The position numbers were made by a program, and so were the translations under genes. A DNA stretch of 64,000 nt from an uncultured Chitinophaga sp. (GTDB taxonomy: Bacteria; Bacteroidota; Bacteroidia; Cytophagales; Cyclobacteriaceae): contig CABHOK010000014.1 of NCBI GenBank assembly GCA_902168205.1, positions 682,001 through 746,000 of the forward strand. The letters are read 5' to 3'. Below are positions 7,756 to 17,327 of the stretch, piece by piece. Each line of letters begins with the position of its first letter. Position 1 is the first letter of the stretch. Below the pieces are notes generated by a model that had not been told where the DNA came from, searched no databases, and was given only the letters and a program-made list of their open reading frames with translations.

Positions 7756-9591
7756 ATGTGCGGAATTGTTGCTTATGTGGGCCCACGTCAGGCCCATGAA
7801 ATTATTATTAAAGGTTTGAAACGTCTGGAATACCGCGGCTATGATAGCGCAGGTATTGCACTGCTGAATGGTGGCCTGAACGTTTACAAGAAAAAAGGCA
7901 AGGTATCTGAACTTGAGGCGCATCTGAAAGATAAAAGTCTCAACAGCAATATCGGTATTGGTCACACGCGCTGGGCTACCCACGGTGAACCGAACGACTG
8001 CAACGCTCACCCGCATTACTCGGCATCCGGTAAACTTGCTATCATTCACAATGGCATCATTGAGAACTATAGCGCGTTGAAACAAGAATTACTCCGTAAA
8101 GGACATACGTTTCAAAGTGAAACCGATACGGAAGTTTTCATTCACTTTATTGAAGATATAAAGGAGAATGAAGATTGCTCGCTGGAAGAGGCCGTACGCC
8201 TGGCGCTAACAAAAGTTATTGGTGCATACGCGATCGTTATCATGTCGCTTGAAGAACCGGATTTACTGGTGGCAGCTCGTAAAGGAAGCCCGCTGGTAAT
8301 TGGCGTGGGCAAAAATGAATTCTTCCTGGCTTCTGATGCTACACCTATAGTAGAGTATACCAATGAAGTGGTGTATCTGAACGATCAGGAGATTGCGGTG
8401 ATTCGCGATGGTAAACTTAGCATCACCAATACAGCCAATCTTCCATTAACACCCTATATACAGACCGTTGATCTTGAATTGGAAGCCATTGAAAAGGGTG
8501 GTTACGAGCACTTCATGATCAAGGAGATTTTTGAACAGCCTCGCTCCATTAAAGATTGTATGAGAGGTCGCCTGGATTCACAGCGCGGCAGACTTGTACT
8601 CGGTGGTTTGCGTGAATACGTAAATAAACTTGTTAATGCAGATCGCATTATCATTGTTGCCTGCGGAACTTCGTGGCACGCAGGTTTAGTAGCGGAATAC
8701 TTCTTCGAAGAATTTTGTCGCATACCGGTAGAAGTAGAATATGCTTCTGAGTTTCGCTATAGAAACCCGGTGATCCGCGAAGGCGATGTTGTGATCGCTA
8801 TATCTCAATCCGGTGAAACGGCCGATACATTGGCAGCCATTGAACTTGCCAAAGCAAAAGGCGCAGTAATTTTTGGTGTATGTAACGTAGTAGGTTCATC
8901 TATAGCGCGTGCTACACATGCCGGTGCCTATACACACGCAGGTCCTGAAATTGGTGTGGCTAGTACCAAAGCATTTACTGCGCAGTTAACCGTGCTGAAC
9001 ATGATAGCCCTGTTAGTAGCGGGTAAGAAAGGAACGATCAGCGAGCAGAAGCTTCACGAAATGCTGGTAGAGATGGAAACTATACCAGACAAAGTAGAGA
9101 AAGCTCTAAAACTGAATGATCAGATACAGGATATAGCGGCTACCTTTAAAGATGCTCACAACTTTATATACCTCGGCCGTGGCTACAACTTCCCGGTAGC
9201 GTTGGAAGGAGCATTGAAACTGAAGGAGATCTCCTATATACATGCTGAAGGTTATCCGGCTGCCGAAATGAAGCACGGACCTATCGCGTTGATTGATGAA
9301 GAAATGCCGGTAGCATTTATAGCCACCCGCGACAGCTCTTATGAAAAAGTGGTTTCCAATATACAGGAAGTAAAAGCACGTAAAGGAAGAGTAATCGCTG
9401 TAGTAACAGAAGGCGATCAGCTCATTCCGAAAATGGCGGAGTTTGTTATTGAAGTGCCGGCTGTACACGAAGCGCTTATGCCAATGGTATCGGTTATACC
9501 ACTGCAGTTGCTTTCGTATCATATCGCGGTAATGCGTGGTTGCAACGTAGATCAGCCTCGTAACCTCGCTAAATCTGTGACCGTAGAATAA
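7756..9591 (+). CDS. glmS: Glutamine--fructose-6-phosphate aminotransferase (isomerizing)
   Basis: GlmS makes glucosamine-6-phosphate, the first step toward UDP-GlcNAc for peptidoglycan and lipid A. The 611-residue length is normal. The N-terminal glutaminase begins MCGIVAYVG, with Cys2 as the nucleophile after Met removal, and contains GHTRWATHGEP. Two SIS domains follow, with CGTSWHAG (about residue 300), SQSGETADTL, and the C-terminal motifs EGALKLKEISYIHAEGYPA and KHGPIALI, ending in DQPRNLAKSVTVE, the usual family C-terminus. Its coding region sits 13 nt after the DUF4270 gene and is closed by a strong hairpin terminator. No glmS ribozyme was recognised upstream. Confidence 0.97.
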   Translation: MCGIVAYVGPRQAHEIIIKGLKRLEYRGYDSAGIALLNGGLNVYKKKGKVSELEAHLKDKSLNSNIGIGHTRWATHGEPNDCNAHPHYSASGKLAIIHNGIIENYSALKQELLRKGHTFQSETDTEVFIHFIEDIKENEDCSLEEAVRLALTKVIGAYAIVIMSLEEPDLLVAARKGSPLVIGVGKNEFFLASDATPIVEYTNEVVYLNDQEIAVIRDGKLSITNTANLPLTPYIQTVDLELEAIEKGGYEHFMIKEIFEQPRSIKDCMRGRLDSQRGRLVLGGLREYVNKLVNADRIIIVACGTSWHAGLVAEYFFEEFCRIPVEVEYASEFRYRNPVIREGDVVIAISQSGETADTLAAIELAKAKGAVIFGVCNVVGSSIARATHAGAYTHAGPEIGVASTKAFTAQLTVLNMIALLVAGKKGTISEQKLHEMLVEMETIPDKVEKALKLNDQIQDIAATFKDAHNFIYLGRGYNFPVALEGALKLKEISYIHAEGYPAAEMKHGPIALIDEEMPVAFIATRDSSYEKVVSNIQEVKARKGRVIAVVTEGDQLIPKMAEFVIEVPAVHEALMPMVSVIPLQLLSYHIAVMRGCNVDQPRNLAKSVTVE

Positions 9592-9610
9592 AATAGACCT
9601 ATAGTAATTC

Positions 9611-9646
9611 AAAAGGCCTGCGGTAAATATATACCACAGGCCTTTT
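9611..9646. terminator. Bidirectional intrinsic terminator between glmS and the DUF1573 gene
   Basis: Arms at 9611-9625 and 9632-9646 pair over 15 positions with one mismatch, around a 6-nt loop, and include AAAAGGCCTG with CAGGCCTTTT. The flanking A and T runs let it end transcripts from both convergent genes. Confidence 0.9.
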
Positions 9647-9665
9647 CTTTTATGTTGCCTGGCAA

Positions 9666-10073
9666 CTAGTTGGTTACTTCGCCTTTAATAGTAAGCAGCA
9701 CAACACCATCTTGTGTGTTAGAGTTGATGGTAACAGTTTTTGTAAATACACCGGCTTTTGCAGCGTTATAAGTTGCTTTTACAAAGCCTTGTCCACCGCT
9801 GGGTATAGGTTCTTTGCTATACTCTGCCACCGTGCAACCGCATGATGCTTGTACCGAAGTTATTACCAGCGGAGCATCGCCACTGTTGGTAAATTTGAAT
9901 TCATGCGTTACAGGAACATTCAATTTGATCTTGCCAAAATCGAATGAAGTCTGCACCCATGCAAAAGCTGCTTCGCGCAGCGGATTGCTAGGCTTTTCGT
10001 TTGATGCCAGGGTTTGTGCAATAGCTATAGAAGCAAACACGAAACCGAGGATGATAAATGTTACTCTTTTCAT
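9666..10073 (-). CDS. DUF1573 domain secreted protein
   Basis: This 135-residue protein has a cleavable signal peptide (hydrophobic to about residue 19, ending ASIAIAQ) and one DUF1573 domain. The domain shows FDFGKI, HEFKFTNSGDAPLVI and the VQASCGCTVAEYS core, an ASH/MSP-like immunoglobulin fold common in Bacteroidota exported proteins. The paired Cys of SCGC is typical. The molecular function is unknown. It is monocistronic by position: convergent with glmS and divergent from the histidine kinase gene. Confidence 0.88.
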   Translation of the reverse strand: MKRVTFIILGFVFASIAIAQTLASNEKPSNPLREAAFAWVQTSFDFGKIKLNVPVTHEFKFTNSGDAPLVITSVQASCGCTVAEYSKEPIPSGGQGFVKATYNAAKAGVFTKTVTINSNTQDGVVLLTIKGEVTN

Positions 10074-10151
10074 AGTTTAAAGTTGTTTTTGGTTAAATAA
10101 AAAGTCTATGTCCGAACACAGTACAAAACTCCGTAAACCATTTAAAATCGC

Positions 10152-10190
10152 TTGTTAACGATTCTCTAAAAATTGTTAACAACTTGTTAA
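10152..10190 (+). promoter_or_regulatory. Helically phased TTGTTAA(C) repeats before the histidine kinase gene
   Basis: TTGTTAAC occurs at 10152-10159 and 10173-10180 (21 bp apart), and TTGTTAA at 10184-10190 (11 bp further). The copies fall on the same helix face, 40-80 nt upstream of the GTG start at 10231. The arrangement suits an OmpR-class regulator binding direct repeats, possibly autoregulation by the adjacent response regulator; this is inference. Confidence 0.45.
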
Positions 10191-10230
10191 AGCATCAGCA
10201 CACTTGCATCCAAACTCGTACCTTTATAGT

Positions 10231-11493
10231 GTGAAAAATTCTACGATCCGTCTTATTGTAATTCTGGCTACACTGTGCATTACCGGTATAACCATTACGC
10301 AATTATACTGGGTAAGACGTGCCTTTGATTTAAAAGAAGCAGAGTTTGAACGCACCGTTACGGCAGCACTATATAATGTAGCACAGCAGATATATGATAT
10401 CAATGATACACCGCCACCTTCCAACAACCCGGTAAAGCAATTGTCTACAAATTACTTTGTTGTAATGGTGAACAACGAGTTGAATGCACGCCTGCTTGAA
10501 TTTTTACTGCGAACAGAATTTGAGAAGCGAAATATCATGGTCGATTTCGAGTATGGTATATATGACTGTACTCATGAAAAAATTATATACGGCAATTACG
10601 TTCCATTAAAATCCAAACAGAAGAACATCAGCAACAGCTTGCCGCAGTGGTCAACGCATGGATATTATTTTGGTGTACAGTTTCCAAATCGTGAAGCGCA
10701 CATTATTAACCAGATGGGTATATGGTCGTTCTCTTCGTTTGTGTTGCTGCTGGTGATTGTATTCTTTGCCTATACACTCTTTGTTATTTTGAAGCAGAAG
10801 CGCTTGTCAGAAGTACAGAAGGACTTCATCAATAACATGACACACGAGTTCAAGACTCCTATATCTACCATCGCTGTATCTACGGAGGTGCTGAAAGATC
10901 CGAACATCGTAAATCAACCAGAGCGCTTGCTGAATTATACCTCGATTATCGAAAAAGAAAACCTTCGTCTCAAGCAACAGGTTGAGCGCGTGCTGCAAAT
11001 GGCGCGACTTGATAAAGAAGATATGGGCTTGAAGAAAGAGCGCGTTGAAATGACCCAGTTAATACAAGATGCCATTCGAAACACATCAGTAGCCCTGAAC
11101 GAAAAGCGCGGTATAGTAAAAGAAGAATGCGACAGCGATCCCTGCTTGCTGCATGTAGATAAACTTCATATCACCAACGTACTGGCTAACCTGCTCGACA
11201 ATGCCATTAAGTATTGCCGCGTAGAGCCTGAGATCACCATTAAAACCAGGCACCATGCTAAAGGCGTAACGGTGGAGGTTCATGATAACGGTATAGGTAT
11301 AAGTTCAGAAAATCATAAGCGTGTATTCCAGAAATTTTTCCGTGTGCCTACCGGTAATGTTCACGATGTAAAAGGTTTTGGTTTAGGATTGAGCTATGTG
11401 AAGACTATAATCGAAGCACATGGAGGTACGATTACATTGCAAAGTGAAGTTGGAAAGGGAAGCTTGTTCAGATTTTTTTTACCAGTTGACTAA
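10231..11493 (+). CDS. Sensor histidine kinase (RprX-like)
   Basis: This 420-residue membrane kinase has a first membrane helix at about residues 7-24, a periplasmic segment to about residue 165, and a second helix at about 168-192. The HisKA H-box is FINNMTHEFKTPIST, with the His expected to be phosphorylated. The ATPase domain has the N-box NVLANLLDNAIKYC, G1 box DNGIGIS and G2 box GFGLGLSYVKTI. The start is most likely the GTG at 10231: it gives a clean N-terminal helix, while the longer frame begins at a TTG at 10204. The response regulator follows after 12 nt. Layout and sequence resemble RprX of Bacteroides, but the signal sensed cannot be read from sequence. Confidence 0.85.
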   Translation: MKNSTIRLIVILATLCITGITITQLYWVRRAFDLKEAEFERTVTAALYNVAQQIYDINDTPPPSNNPVKQLSTNYFVVMVNNELNARLLEFLLRTEFEKRNIMVDFEYGIYDCTHEKIIYGNYVPLKSKQKNISNSLPQWSTHGYYFGVQFPNREAHIINQMGIWSFSSFVLLLVIVFFAYTLFVILKQKRLSEVQKDFINNMTHEFKTPISTIAVSTEVLKDPNIVNQPERLLNYTSIIEKENLRLKQQVERVLQMARLDKEDMGLKKERVEMTQLIQDAIRNTSVALNEKRGIVKEECDSDPCLLHVDKLHITNVLANLLDNAIKYCRVEPEITIKTRHHAKGVTVEVHDNGIGISSENHKRVFQKFFRVPTGNVHDVKGFGLGLSYVKTIIEAHGGTITLQSEVGKGSLFRFFLPVD

Positions 11494-11505
11494 ACAGTAA
11501 CATCT

Positions 11506-12186
11506 ATGAAAAGAATTTTATTGGTGGAGGATGACCCGAGCCTGGGCTTTGTGATTAAAGATAATCTGAGCCTGAAAGGTTATGATGTTACGCTTTGTAC
11601 CGATGGTGAAGCCGCTGAGAATTCATTTAATACTTCTTCCTTCCAGCTCTGTATATTCGATGTAATGCTGCCAAAGAAGGATGGCTTTTCGCTGGCCAGG
11701 TATGTGCGCTCGAAGAACAAGAATATACCTATATTATTTCTGACTGCGAAAGCAATGATGGAAGATAAACTAACGGGCTTCCAGACGGGTGCAGATGACT
11801 ATATTACAAAACCGTTCAGCCTCGAAGAACTTCTGTGTCGCATAGAGGTTTTTCTGCGGAGAAGTTCGGAAGAATTGCCGCATCAGTTAAAGAAGTTTCA
11901 CGTTGGCAGTTATGAATTTGATTACACCACGCTCACGCTTCGAAACCCCGCGAGCGAAAAGACACTTACCCAAAAAGAAGCCGAAGTACTTCAGCTCCTG
12001 TACTACAACCGACATCGCGTATTGAAGCGCGAAGAAATTCTGAAAGAAGTATGGGGCGATGACGATTATTTTATGGGCCGCAGTATGGATGTATTTATCT
12101 CCAAGCTGCGCAAGTATCTGAAGGAAGATCCGGCAGTGCAGATCGTAAACTACCACGGTGTAGGCTTCCGGCTGGAAGTAGCCTGA
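11506..12186 (+). CDS. rprY: OmpR/PhoB-family response regulator (RprY-like)
   Basis: This 226-residue regulator has a receiver domain (residues 1-120) with acidic pair EDD at 8-10, phospho-acceptor Asp52 in FDVMLPKKDG, Thr80 in FLTAKA and Lys102 in YITKPFS. A winged-helix DNA-binding domain follows (about 130-226) with the usual LTQKEAEVLQLLYYNRHRVL and SKLRKYLKEDP segments. The receiver closely resembles Bacteroides RprY. It lies 12 nt downstream of the kinase gene, so the two form a standard pair. It converges with the DISM kinase gene, 23 nt from its stop. Confidence 0.88.
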   Translation: MKRILLVEDDPSLGFVIKDNLSLKGYDVTLCTDGEAAENSFNTSSFQLCIFDVMLPKKDGFSLARYVRSKNKNIPILFLTAKAMMEDKLTGFQTGADDYITKPFSLEELLCRIEVFLRRSSEELPHQLKKFHVGSYEFDYTTLTLRNPASEKTLTQKEAEVLQLLYYNRHRVLKREEILKEVWGDDDYFMGRSMDVFISKLRKYLKEDPAVQIVNYHGVGFRLEVA

Positions 12187-12209
12187 GTATATATAGTATA
12201 TTTTTCATA

Positions 12210-14204
12210 TTAAGCGATGGCAACAGATTCTGCCGCACCATTGTTTTCGGGCAGTGAGAAATAGAATGTAGTGCCCTTGCCTTCCACACTTTCAAACCAG
12301 ATACGGCCGCCATTCTTTTCAACAAATTCCTTGCAGAGTAAAAGACCAAGACCGGTTCCTTTTTCCTGTTTGGTGCCGGGTGTGGTTATACTTCCCAGGG
12401 TAAACATTCTGTGCTGGTTCGCGGCTGGTATACCCACCCCTGTATCCGCTACTGATAAAATTACCTGTTGATCGGTGCGCATGGCATTTAACGTAATGGT
12501 GCCACCAGTACCGGTAAACTTGATAGCGTTGGTAAGTAAATTTCGCAGCACCGACCGAATCATATTTAGATCAGCGTATGCTTGTAAAGAATGGTGTAAA
12601 TTGTTTTTAACGTTAATGTTTTTTCTGCGAAGCTCGGCTTCCATTAACGATATAGTTTCTTCCGCTGTTCTTGAAAGATCAAGATAGCCGGGATCATACG
12701 TTTCTCCTTTCAATTGAAGCGTTGCCCATTGCAAAAGGTTCTCTATAAATTCAGTTGTCTGGCTGAACCGGACTTCAAGTGCTTTCGCGAGATTTTGAAA
12801 TTCATCTTTACTTACATCGCCCGATTTTAAAAGCGAAAGCGCAAGTTGTAATGATCCGAGTGGTCCTTTAATATCGTGCGATACAACGGAGAATAGTTTG
12901 TCCTTTACGCGGTTTACTTCTTCCAGCTTTTCACTCTTGTGTTGTATCTCTTCAATGCGCAGTTGTACTTCGCGCTCCAGACGTTCGTTCTCTTCCTGGT
13001 TACGTTTCAGTTCGAGTTCTTTGGCAAGCTGATTTTCTTTTCGAAGTATATTCCAGCGATCGCCTAATGCAAAGGATATAAATAGCATTTGCATGATGCA
13101 TCCCACCATAAGCCCGCTATAGTTTGTACTGAGGTAGCCCGGTATAAAACCAAGGTTGCTGATGGTAAAGAAAACGGCTGCGATTAAAACGGTGACCCAG
13201 GCCAGCAGGTAGTAGCGTGCTGAGCGATAATTTTTCAGGAAGCAATACCCGGCACTGATCAGCGCAAGCAAACAGTGGATGAGTATAAAATAGTGATGAT
13301 ATTCGTACGATACATTCGGAAAGAAAATGAACATGCACAACCCCGCCAGCAGATTGAGGGACATGTTGATGAGCATGAGGTTATCCAGCAACGGACTGAA
13401 TTTCTTCAGGTTTAGAAAGGAGCGCGTCAGGAAAGTGGAAGTCAGTACAAACGCTGGACCCGAGAACATCGCGAAAATATCGTTCAGCCTCGGAGAATTT
13501 GGATATATATAGAAGAACGTATACCCCTGGAACAATGAAACTATATTTACCATGGACATCAATGTGAGTACATAGTAAAATGTAATGCGATCGCGAACCG
13601 ACAGAAATAGGAACAACTGGTATAGCAGCATCAATATCATACCGCCATAAAAGAAACCGTTTACAATCTGCACGTTGTAACTGGCAGCATAGAACACCTC
13701 CGGCTTCCAGATGGTAACAGGCATTTGCACCGAAGATATAGTACTTATCTTCAGATAAATGGTGCGCGTTTCACCGGTAGGTATATTAAATGAAAATATA
13801 GGATGGCGGTGTGCTACATCGCGGCTCTTGATGGCCAGCCGGTCTCCCGAAGTTTTATGCAGGCCTACCAATGATGAATCGGTGAGCATATAAAAATCAA
13901 TAAAGTCTAACGGAGCATAGGCAATCTCTATCAGCCAATCCTGATTGGCAGATTCATTTGTAATGGTTAGTTTGAACCAGTGCGTAGCGCGGTCGAAACC
14001 GAAGTTGGGAGATTTGGAAGGAGGAAGCGAGTCGAATTGTATACTCTTTATTTCCTCCAGTGTAAGTTTATGGGTTGCATCTCGCCAATGTCCGATGTTC
14101 CCCTTTACATCTATATGCCCGGCATTTTCCAGGCGTATAGTTTGAGGGTACATCTTGTAAGAGGCGAGCACAAGACAGATCAGGAGAAGAATTCTGCGGC
14201 CCAT
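12210..14204 (-). CDS. 7TM-DISM receptor histidine kinase
   Basis: This 664-residue protein has a signal peptide (to about residue 20), an extracellular 7TMR-DISMED2 domain (about 25-165, with HWFKLTITN and WLIEIAYAPLDFIDFY), seven membrane helices (about 180-385), a coiled coil (about 390-435), and a kinase module. The H-box is LFSVVSHDIKGPLGSLQLAL, the N-box RSVLRNLLTNAIKFT, with DTGVGIP and GTGLGLLLCKEFV. DISM receptors are proposed to sense carbohydrates or other small ligands outside the cell. No receiver domain and no adjacent response regulator, so it is an orphan kinase. I prefer the ATG at 14204 over a GTG two codons upstream. Confidence 0.9.
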   Translation of the reverse strand: MGRRILLLICLVLASYKMYPQTIRLENAGHIDVKGNIGHWRDATHKLTLEEIKSIQFDSLPPSKSPNFGFDRATHWFKLTITNESANQDWLIEIAYAPLDFIDFYMLTDSSLVGLHKTSGDRLAIKSRDVAHRHPIFSFNIPTGETRTIYLKISTISSVQMPVTIWKPEVFYAASYNVQIVNGFFYGGMILMLLYQLFLFLSVRDRITFYYVLTLMSMVNIVSLFQGYTFFYIYPNSPRLNDIFAMFSGPAFVLTSTFLTRSFLNLKKFSPLLDNLMLINMSLNLLAGLCMFIFFPNVSYEYHHYFILIHCLLALISAGYCFLKNYRSARYYLLAWVTVLIAAVFFTISNLGFIPGYLSTNYSGLMVGCIMQMLFISFALGDRWNILRKENQLAKELELKRNQEENERLEREVQLRIEEIQHKSEKLEEVNRVKDKLFSVVSHDIKGPLGSLQLALSLLKSGDVSKDEFQNLAKALEVRFSQTTEFIENLLQWATLQLKGETYDPGYLDLSRTAEETISLMEAELRRKNINVKNNLHHSLQAYADLNMIRSVLRNLLTNAIKFTGTGGTITLNAMRTDQQVILSVADTGVGIPAANQHRMFTLGSITTPGTKQEKGTGLGLLLCKEFVEKNGGRIWFESVEGKGTTFYFSLPENNGAAESVAIA

Positions 14205-14223
14205 AAACACAATATACTATATA

Positions 14224-15204
14224 TTACTTTAATGATGCGAACTCTTTCGCGAAATAGGTTAATATAATATCAGCTCCTGCCCGCTTCATACTCAATAACG
14301 TCTCCTTCATTACGCGCTCACCATCCAGCCAACCCTTCAGTGCGGCAGCCTTAATCATCGAGTACTCACCGCTAACATTATAGGCAGCGATGGGTAATGA
14401 TGAATTGTCTTTTAACAACCGGATTATATCCAGATAAGAAAGTGCTGGCTTTACCATTAGAAAATCAGCGCCTTCCTGTGTATCGAGCTCTGCTTCAATC
14501 AATGCTTCCGTGCGATTGGCCGGATTCATCTGATACGTTTTCTTGTCACCAAATTTCGGAGCAGAGTCCAACGCATCACGAAACGGATTATAAAAACCAC
14601 TGGCATATTTAGCGGTATAGCTCATGATGGACACTTGTGTAAATCCATTCTTGTCGAGTACATCGCGCAGGTATCCTACACGACCGTCCATCATGTCTGA
14701 AGGGCCGAGTATATCTATGCCGGTGTCGGCCTGAGCCAATGCCATTTTGCCGAGTATCTCCAGTGTCTCATCGTTCAGTATCTTTCCGTCTTTCACCAGG
14801 CCGTCATGTCCGTCAGAGCTATAGGGGTCCATCGCTACATCGGTCATGATACATGCTTCCGGAAATTGTTTTTTGATTTCACGGAGTGCACGGAGGTAAA
14901 AGAAATTCGGATCGTAACTCTTCGTTGCCGTTTTATCTTTATACTGATCTTCTACCGCCGGAAAAATATCAAACGCACGAATGCCGAGCTTTATACATTC
15001 TTCAACTTCCTTGAGCATAAGATCCGTTGAAAACCGGAATATGCCGGGCATGGATCCAACTTCAATTTTCTGATTCTTGCCATCCAGCAAAAACAACGGA
15101 AAGATCAGATCATCCGTAGTCACACGGGTCTCCTCCACCATAGCACGAACGGCCTCACTCTTTCTGTTTCGTCTGGGTCTGCGAATATTAAAGGACTGTA
15201 ACAT
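14224..15204 (-). CDS. hemB: Delta-aminolevulinic acid dehydratase (porphobilinogen synthase)
   Basis: HemB condenses two 5-aminolevulinate molecules to porphobilinogen in tetrapyrrole synthesis. The 326-residue protein has both active-site lysine regions: SYTAKYASGFYNPFRDA and ADFLMVKPALSYLD. In place of the Cys-rich zinc site of the Zn-dependent enzymes it has DVAMDPYSSDGHDG, the Asp-rich version typical of Mg/K-dependent forms. A TAnnTTTG-type minus-7 element (TACCTTTG read on the minus strand, 15223-15230) lies 18 nt before the ATG, so it probably has its own promoter. It is 19 nt downstream of nothing on its own strand; the DISM kinase starts 19 nt beyond its stop. Confidence 0.95.
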   Translation of the reverse strand: MLQSFNIRRPRRNRKSEAVRAMVEETRVTTDDLIFPLFLLDGKNQKIEVGSMPGIFRFSTDLMLKEVEECIKLGIRAFDIFPAVEDQYKDKTATKSYDPNFFYLRALREIKKQFPEACIMTDVAMDPYSSDGHDGLVKDGKILNDETLEILGKMALAQADTGIDILGPSDMMDGRVGYLRDVLDKNGFTQVSIMSYTAKYASGFYNPFRDALDSAPKFGDKKTYQMNPANRTEALIEAELDTQEGADFLMVKPALSYLDIIRLLKDNSSLPIAAYNVSGEYSMIKAAALKGWLDGERVMKETLLSMKRAGADIILTYFAKEFASLK

Positions 15205-15289
15205 GTATATCTATATTTGATTCAAAGGTAGTGCTTCCGGCTAACCAAAAAAATGTTGATCTTCAGGTACACACTGTCCCTAACGGTTT

Positions 15290-16402
15290 ATGATTAAGCG
15301 AACAATTTACATAACATTTATTTTCTTCTTTCTGTTTTCATGCGCTTCGCGAAAAAATAATATAAACGTTGACGCCATCGATAGGTTTGCATCATCATAC
15401 TTTCCTGCTAACGAACCAGGAGGAGCTATTGTTATCATGAAACACGACAGTATAATTTTTTCGAAAGGCTATGGTGTAGCAGACTTAACAACGCACGAGC
15501 CCATTACTCCGAAAACTCTTTTCAACCTAGGCTCATTGTCCAAAACGTTTGTGGCCAATGCTATTCTTATTCTGCAGGAGCAGGGAAAGTTATCGGTGGA
15601 GGACAGCCTGTTGAAATATTTCCCTGATTTTAAAAATAAAATGATTGCTGCCAAGGTAAAGATCAAGCACTTGCTTACGCATACATCCGGTTTGCCGGAT
15701 AACCGTCACGTTGCAAACGACACCGTGTTTTACCTCACTGCGAAAGATGCCGAGAACTGGTATCCGGAGATGCAGGTTGATTCACTTTTGTTCACACCGG
15801 GATCTCGCTTCGAATATTCCAACCCGGCATTTAACGGGCTAGCGTTAATCGTTGAGCAAGTAGCCGGCATGCCCTGGCAACGTTTCATAGCAGAAAATAT
15901 CTTTAATCCATCGGGTATGAAAACGAGTACCATCACAGATGGGTCGCATCCACAGCAAGGCGTATCACATGGGTATATACTGAATCATGGGAAGTGGACT
16001 GAAGATGATTACGGTGAAGAACCAACTTTTGCTGCAGCAGGCAACGGTGGTGTGTGGAGTTCCGTTGAAGAACTGGCGATGTACGAACGTGCCTTGCGAC
16101 ATGCTATATTTCTGAAAGCAGAAACGATTCGTGACGCACGCACGGTAAAGCAATTCAGCAACTGGAGTGGCAATGAGCCTCCCTTTATAGGATGGTCGTG
16201 GTTTATAAGAGACCTCAGGAGCAACTTGCAAAGTATAGGACACCCGGGGAGTCAGGGCGGTTTTCTTACCAACTATATTACGATTCCCGGTAAAGGTATA
16301 TTACTGGTAATACTTTGCAATGCACCGCGCGAGTCGTACGAGATGCAGGATTTTACAAACTATATACTTACTGAAATAGAGAAGCAGAACTGGTATGACT
16401 AA
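15290..16402 (+). CDS. Serine hydrolase (beta-lactamase/penicillin-binding-like), lipoprotein
   Basis: This 370-residue protein has a lipoprotein signal (hydrophobic, lipobox LFSCA with Cys at residue 18) and the class C beta-lactamase-like fold. The SxxK motif is in LGSLSKTFVANA (about residues 82-93), the YxN motif in FEYSNPAFNGLA (about 168-179), and the HPGSQGG motif near residue 315 stands in for KTG. Such proteins are typically esterases or D-aminopeptidases; a true beta-lactamase role cannot be claimed. Its last 8 nt overlap the following alpha/beta hydrolase gene, so translation is probably coupled. Confidence 0.85.
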   Translation: MIKRTIYITFIFFFLFSCASRKNNINVDAIDRFASSYFPANEPGGAIVIMKHDSIIFSKGYGVADLTTHEPITPKTLFNLGSLSKTFVANAILILQEQGKLSVEDSLLKYFPDFKNKMIAAKVKIKHLLTHTSGLPDNRHVANDTVFYLTAKDAENWYPEMQVDSLLFTPGSRFEYSNPAFNGLALIVEQVAGMPWQRFIAENIFNPSGMKTSTITDGSHPQQGVSHGYILNHGKWTEDDYGEEPTFAAAGNGGVWSSVEELAMYERALRHAIFLKAETIRDARTVKQFSNWSGNEPPFIGWSWFIRDLRSNLQSIGHPGSQGGFLTNYITIPGKGILLVILCNAPRESYEMQDFTNYILTEIEKQNWYD

Positions 16403-17327
16403 ACGCAGATTTGGCTGGGCGCTTTTATTGATTTTTATAGTGATGAATGGTGTGGCATTTCAGCATGCTTATAAGTTTACACATTTCAGTGAAACCGCTG
16501 CTGCACGAACACAGGACCCCAAAGAACTATCCGTACTAAGTAAGGCGAAAATTCTTTTTACCGGTATAGATAATCCTCGCCCGGAAGCGAAGAGCCTTCC
16601 GGATATACCTTTTAAAACTATTCGCGTTATCAGTACACACGAGCTGGAGTGTTGGCAAATGGAAGTGCCGCGAGCCAGGGGAACGGTGATTATGTTTCAC
16701 GGATATGCCGGAGAAAAATCTTCATTGCTCACCCGCGCTAAAGAATTCAGAAAGCTCGGCTATAACACCGTGCTTGTCGACTTCATGGGTTCCGGTGGCT
16801 CCACAGGCGATGGTACATCGATAGGGTATATGGAGGCCATACAGGTAAAAGATTGTTTTGAGTATATAAGCGAACAATCGAAGCATGTTATACTCTTTGG
16901 AACTTCGATGGGTGCTGCCGCTATATTAAAGGCGATGGATGACTATACATTGCCGGTAGAATCTATCATCCTGGAGTGTCCGTTCGGTTCATTGTATAAA
17001 ACAGTTTGCGCTCGTTTTGAGTTGATGCATGTACCGGCCGTGCCGATGGCAGCTTTGCTATGCTTTTGGGGTGGTGTTCAGAATGGCTATTGGGCGTTTT
17101 CGCATAATCCGTCAGCGTATGCAAAATCTGTTTCGTGCCCGGTACTGTTGCTCTTTGGTGAAGACGATGATCGTGTAACGCACGAAGAAACCGATTTGAT
17201 CTTTGCCAACCTTCATGGCAAAAAACAATTAAAAGTATATACCGGTATAGGACACAATGTATTTACAAAGTCGAATGAGAAACAGTGGGTGAAAGATGTT
17301 ACGTCTTTCCTGGTCACCGTGAATTAA
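16395..17327 (+). CDS. Membrane-anchored alpha/beta hydrolase
   Basis: This 310-residue protein has an N-terminal hydrophobic anchor or signal (about residues 6-24) and an alpha/beta hydrolase fold. The oxyanion region is VIMFHGYAGEKSS, the nucleophile elbow is LFGTSMGAAA (Ser in GTSMG, about residue 176), the acid is in FGEDDDRV (about 255) and the His in GIGHNVF (about 290), so the triad is complete. The substrate is unknown. Its start overlaps the upstream serine hydrolase gene by 8 nt; the two hydrolases may act on related substrates at the envelope. It converges on the DUF2520 gene with a 4-nt overlap of stops. Confidence 0.85.
   Translation: MTKRRFGWALLLIFIVMNGVAFQHAYKFTHFSETAAARTQDPKELSVLSKAKILFTGIDNPRPEAKSLPDIPFKTIRVISTHELECWQMEVPRARGTVIMFHGYAGEKSSLLTRAKEFRKLGYNTVLVDFMGSGGSTGDGTSIGYMEAIQVKDCFEYISEQSKHVILFGTSMGAAAILKAMDDYTLPVESIILECPFGSLYKTVCARFELMHVPAVPMAALLCFWGGVQNGYWAFSHNPSAYAKSVSCPVLLLFGEDDDRVTHEETDLIFANLHGKKQLKVYTGIGHNVFTKSNEKQWVKDVTSFLVTVN

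Noticed and set aside
12210-14204. DISM kinase as partner of the adjacent response regulator
   Set aside because: The genes converge, and the regulator already has its own kinase 12 nt upstream.
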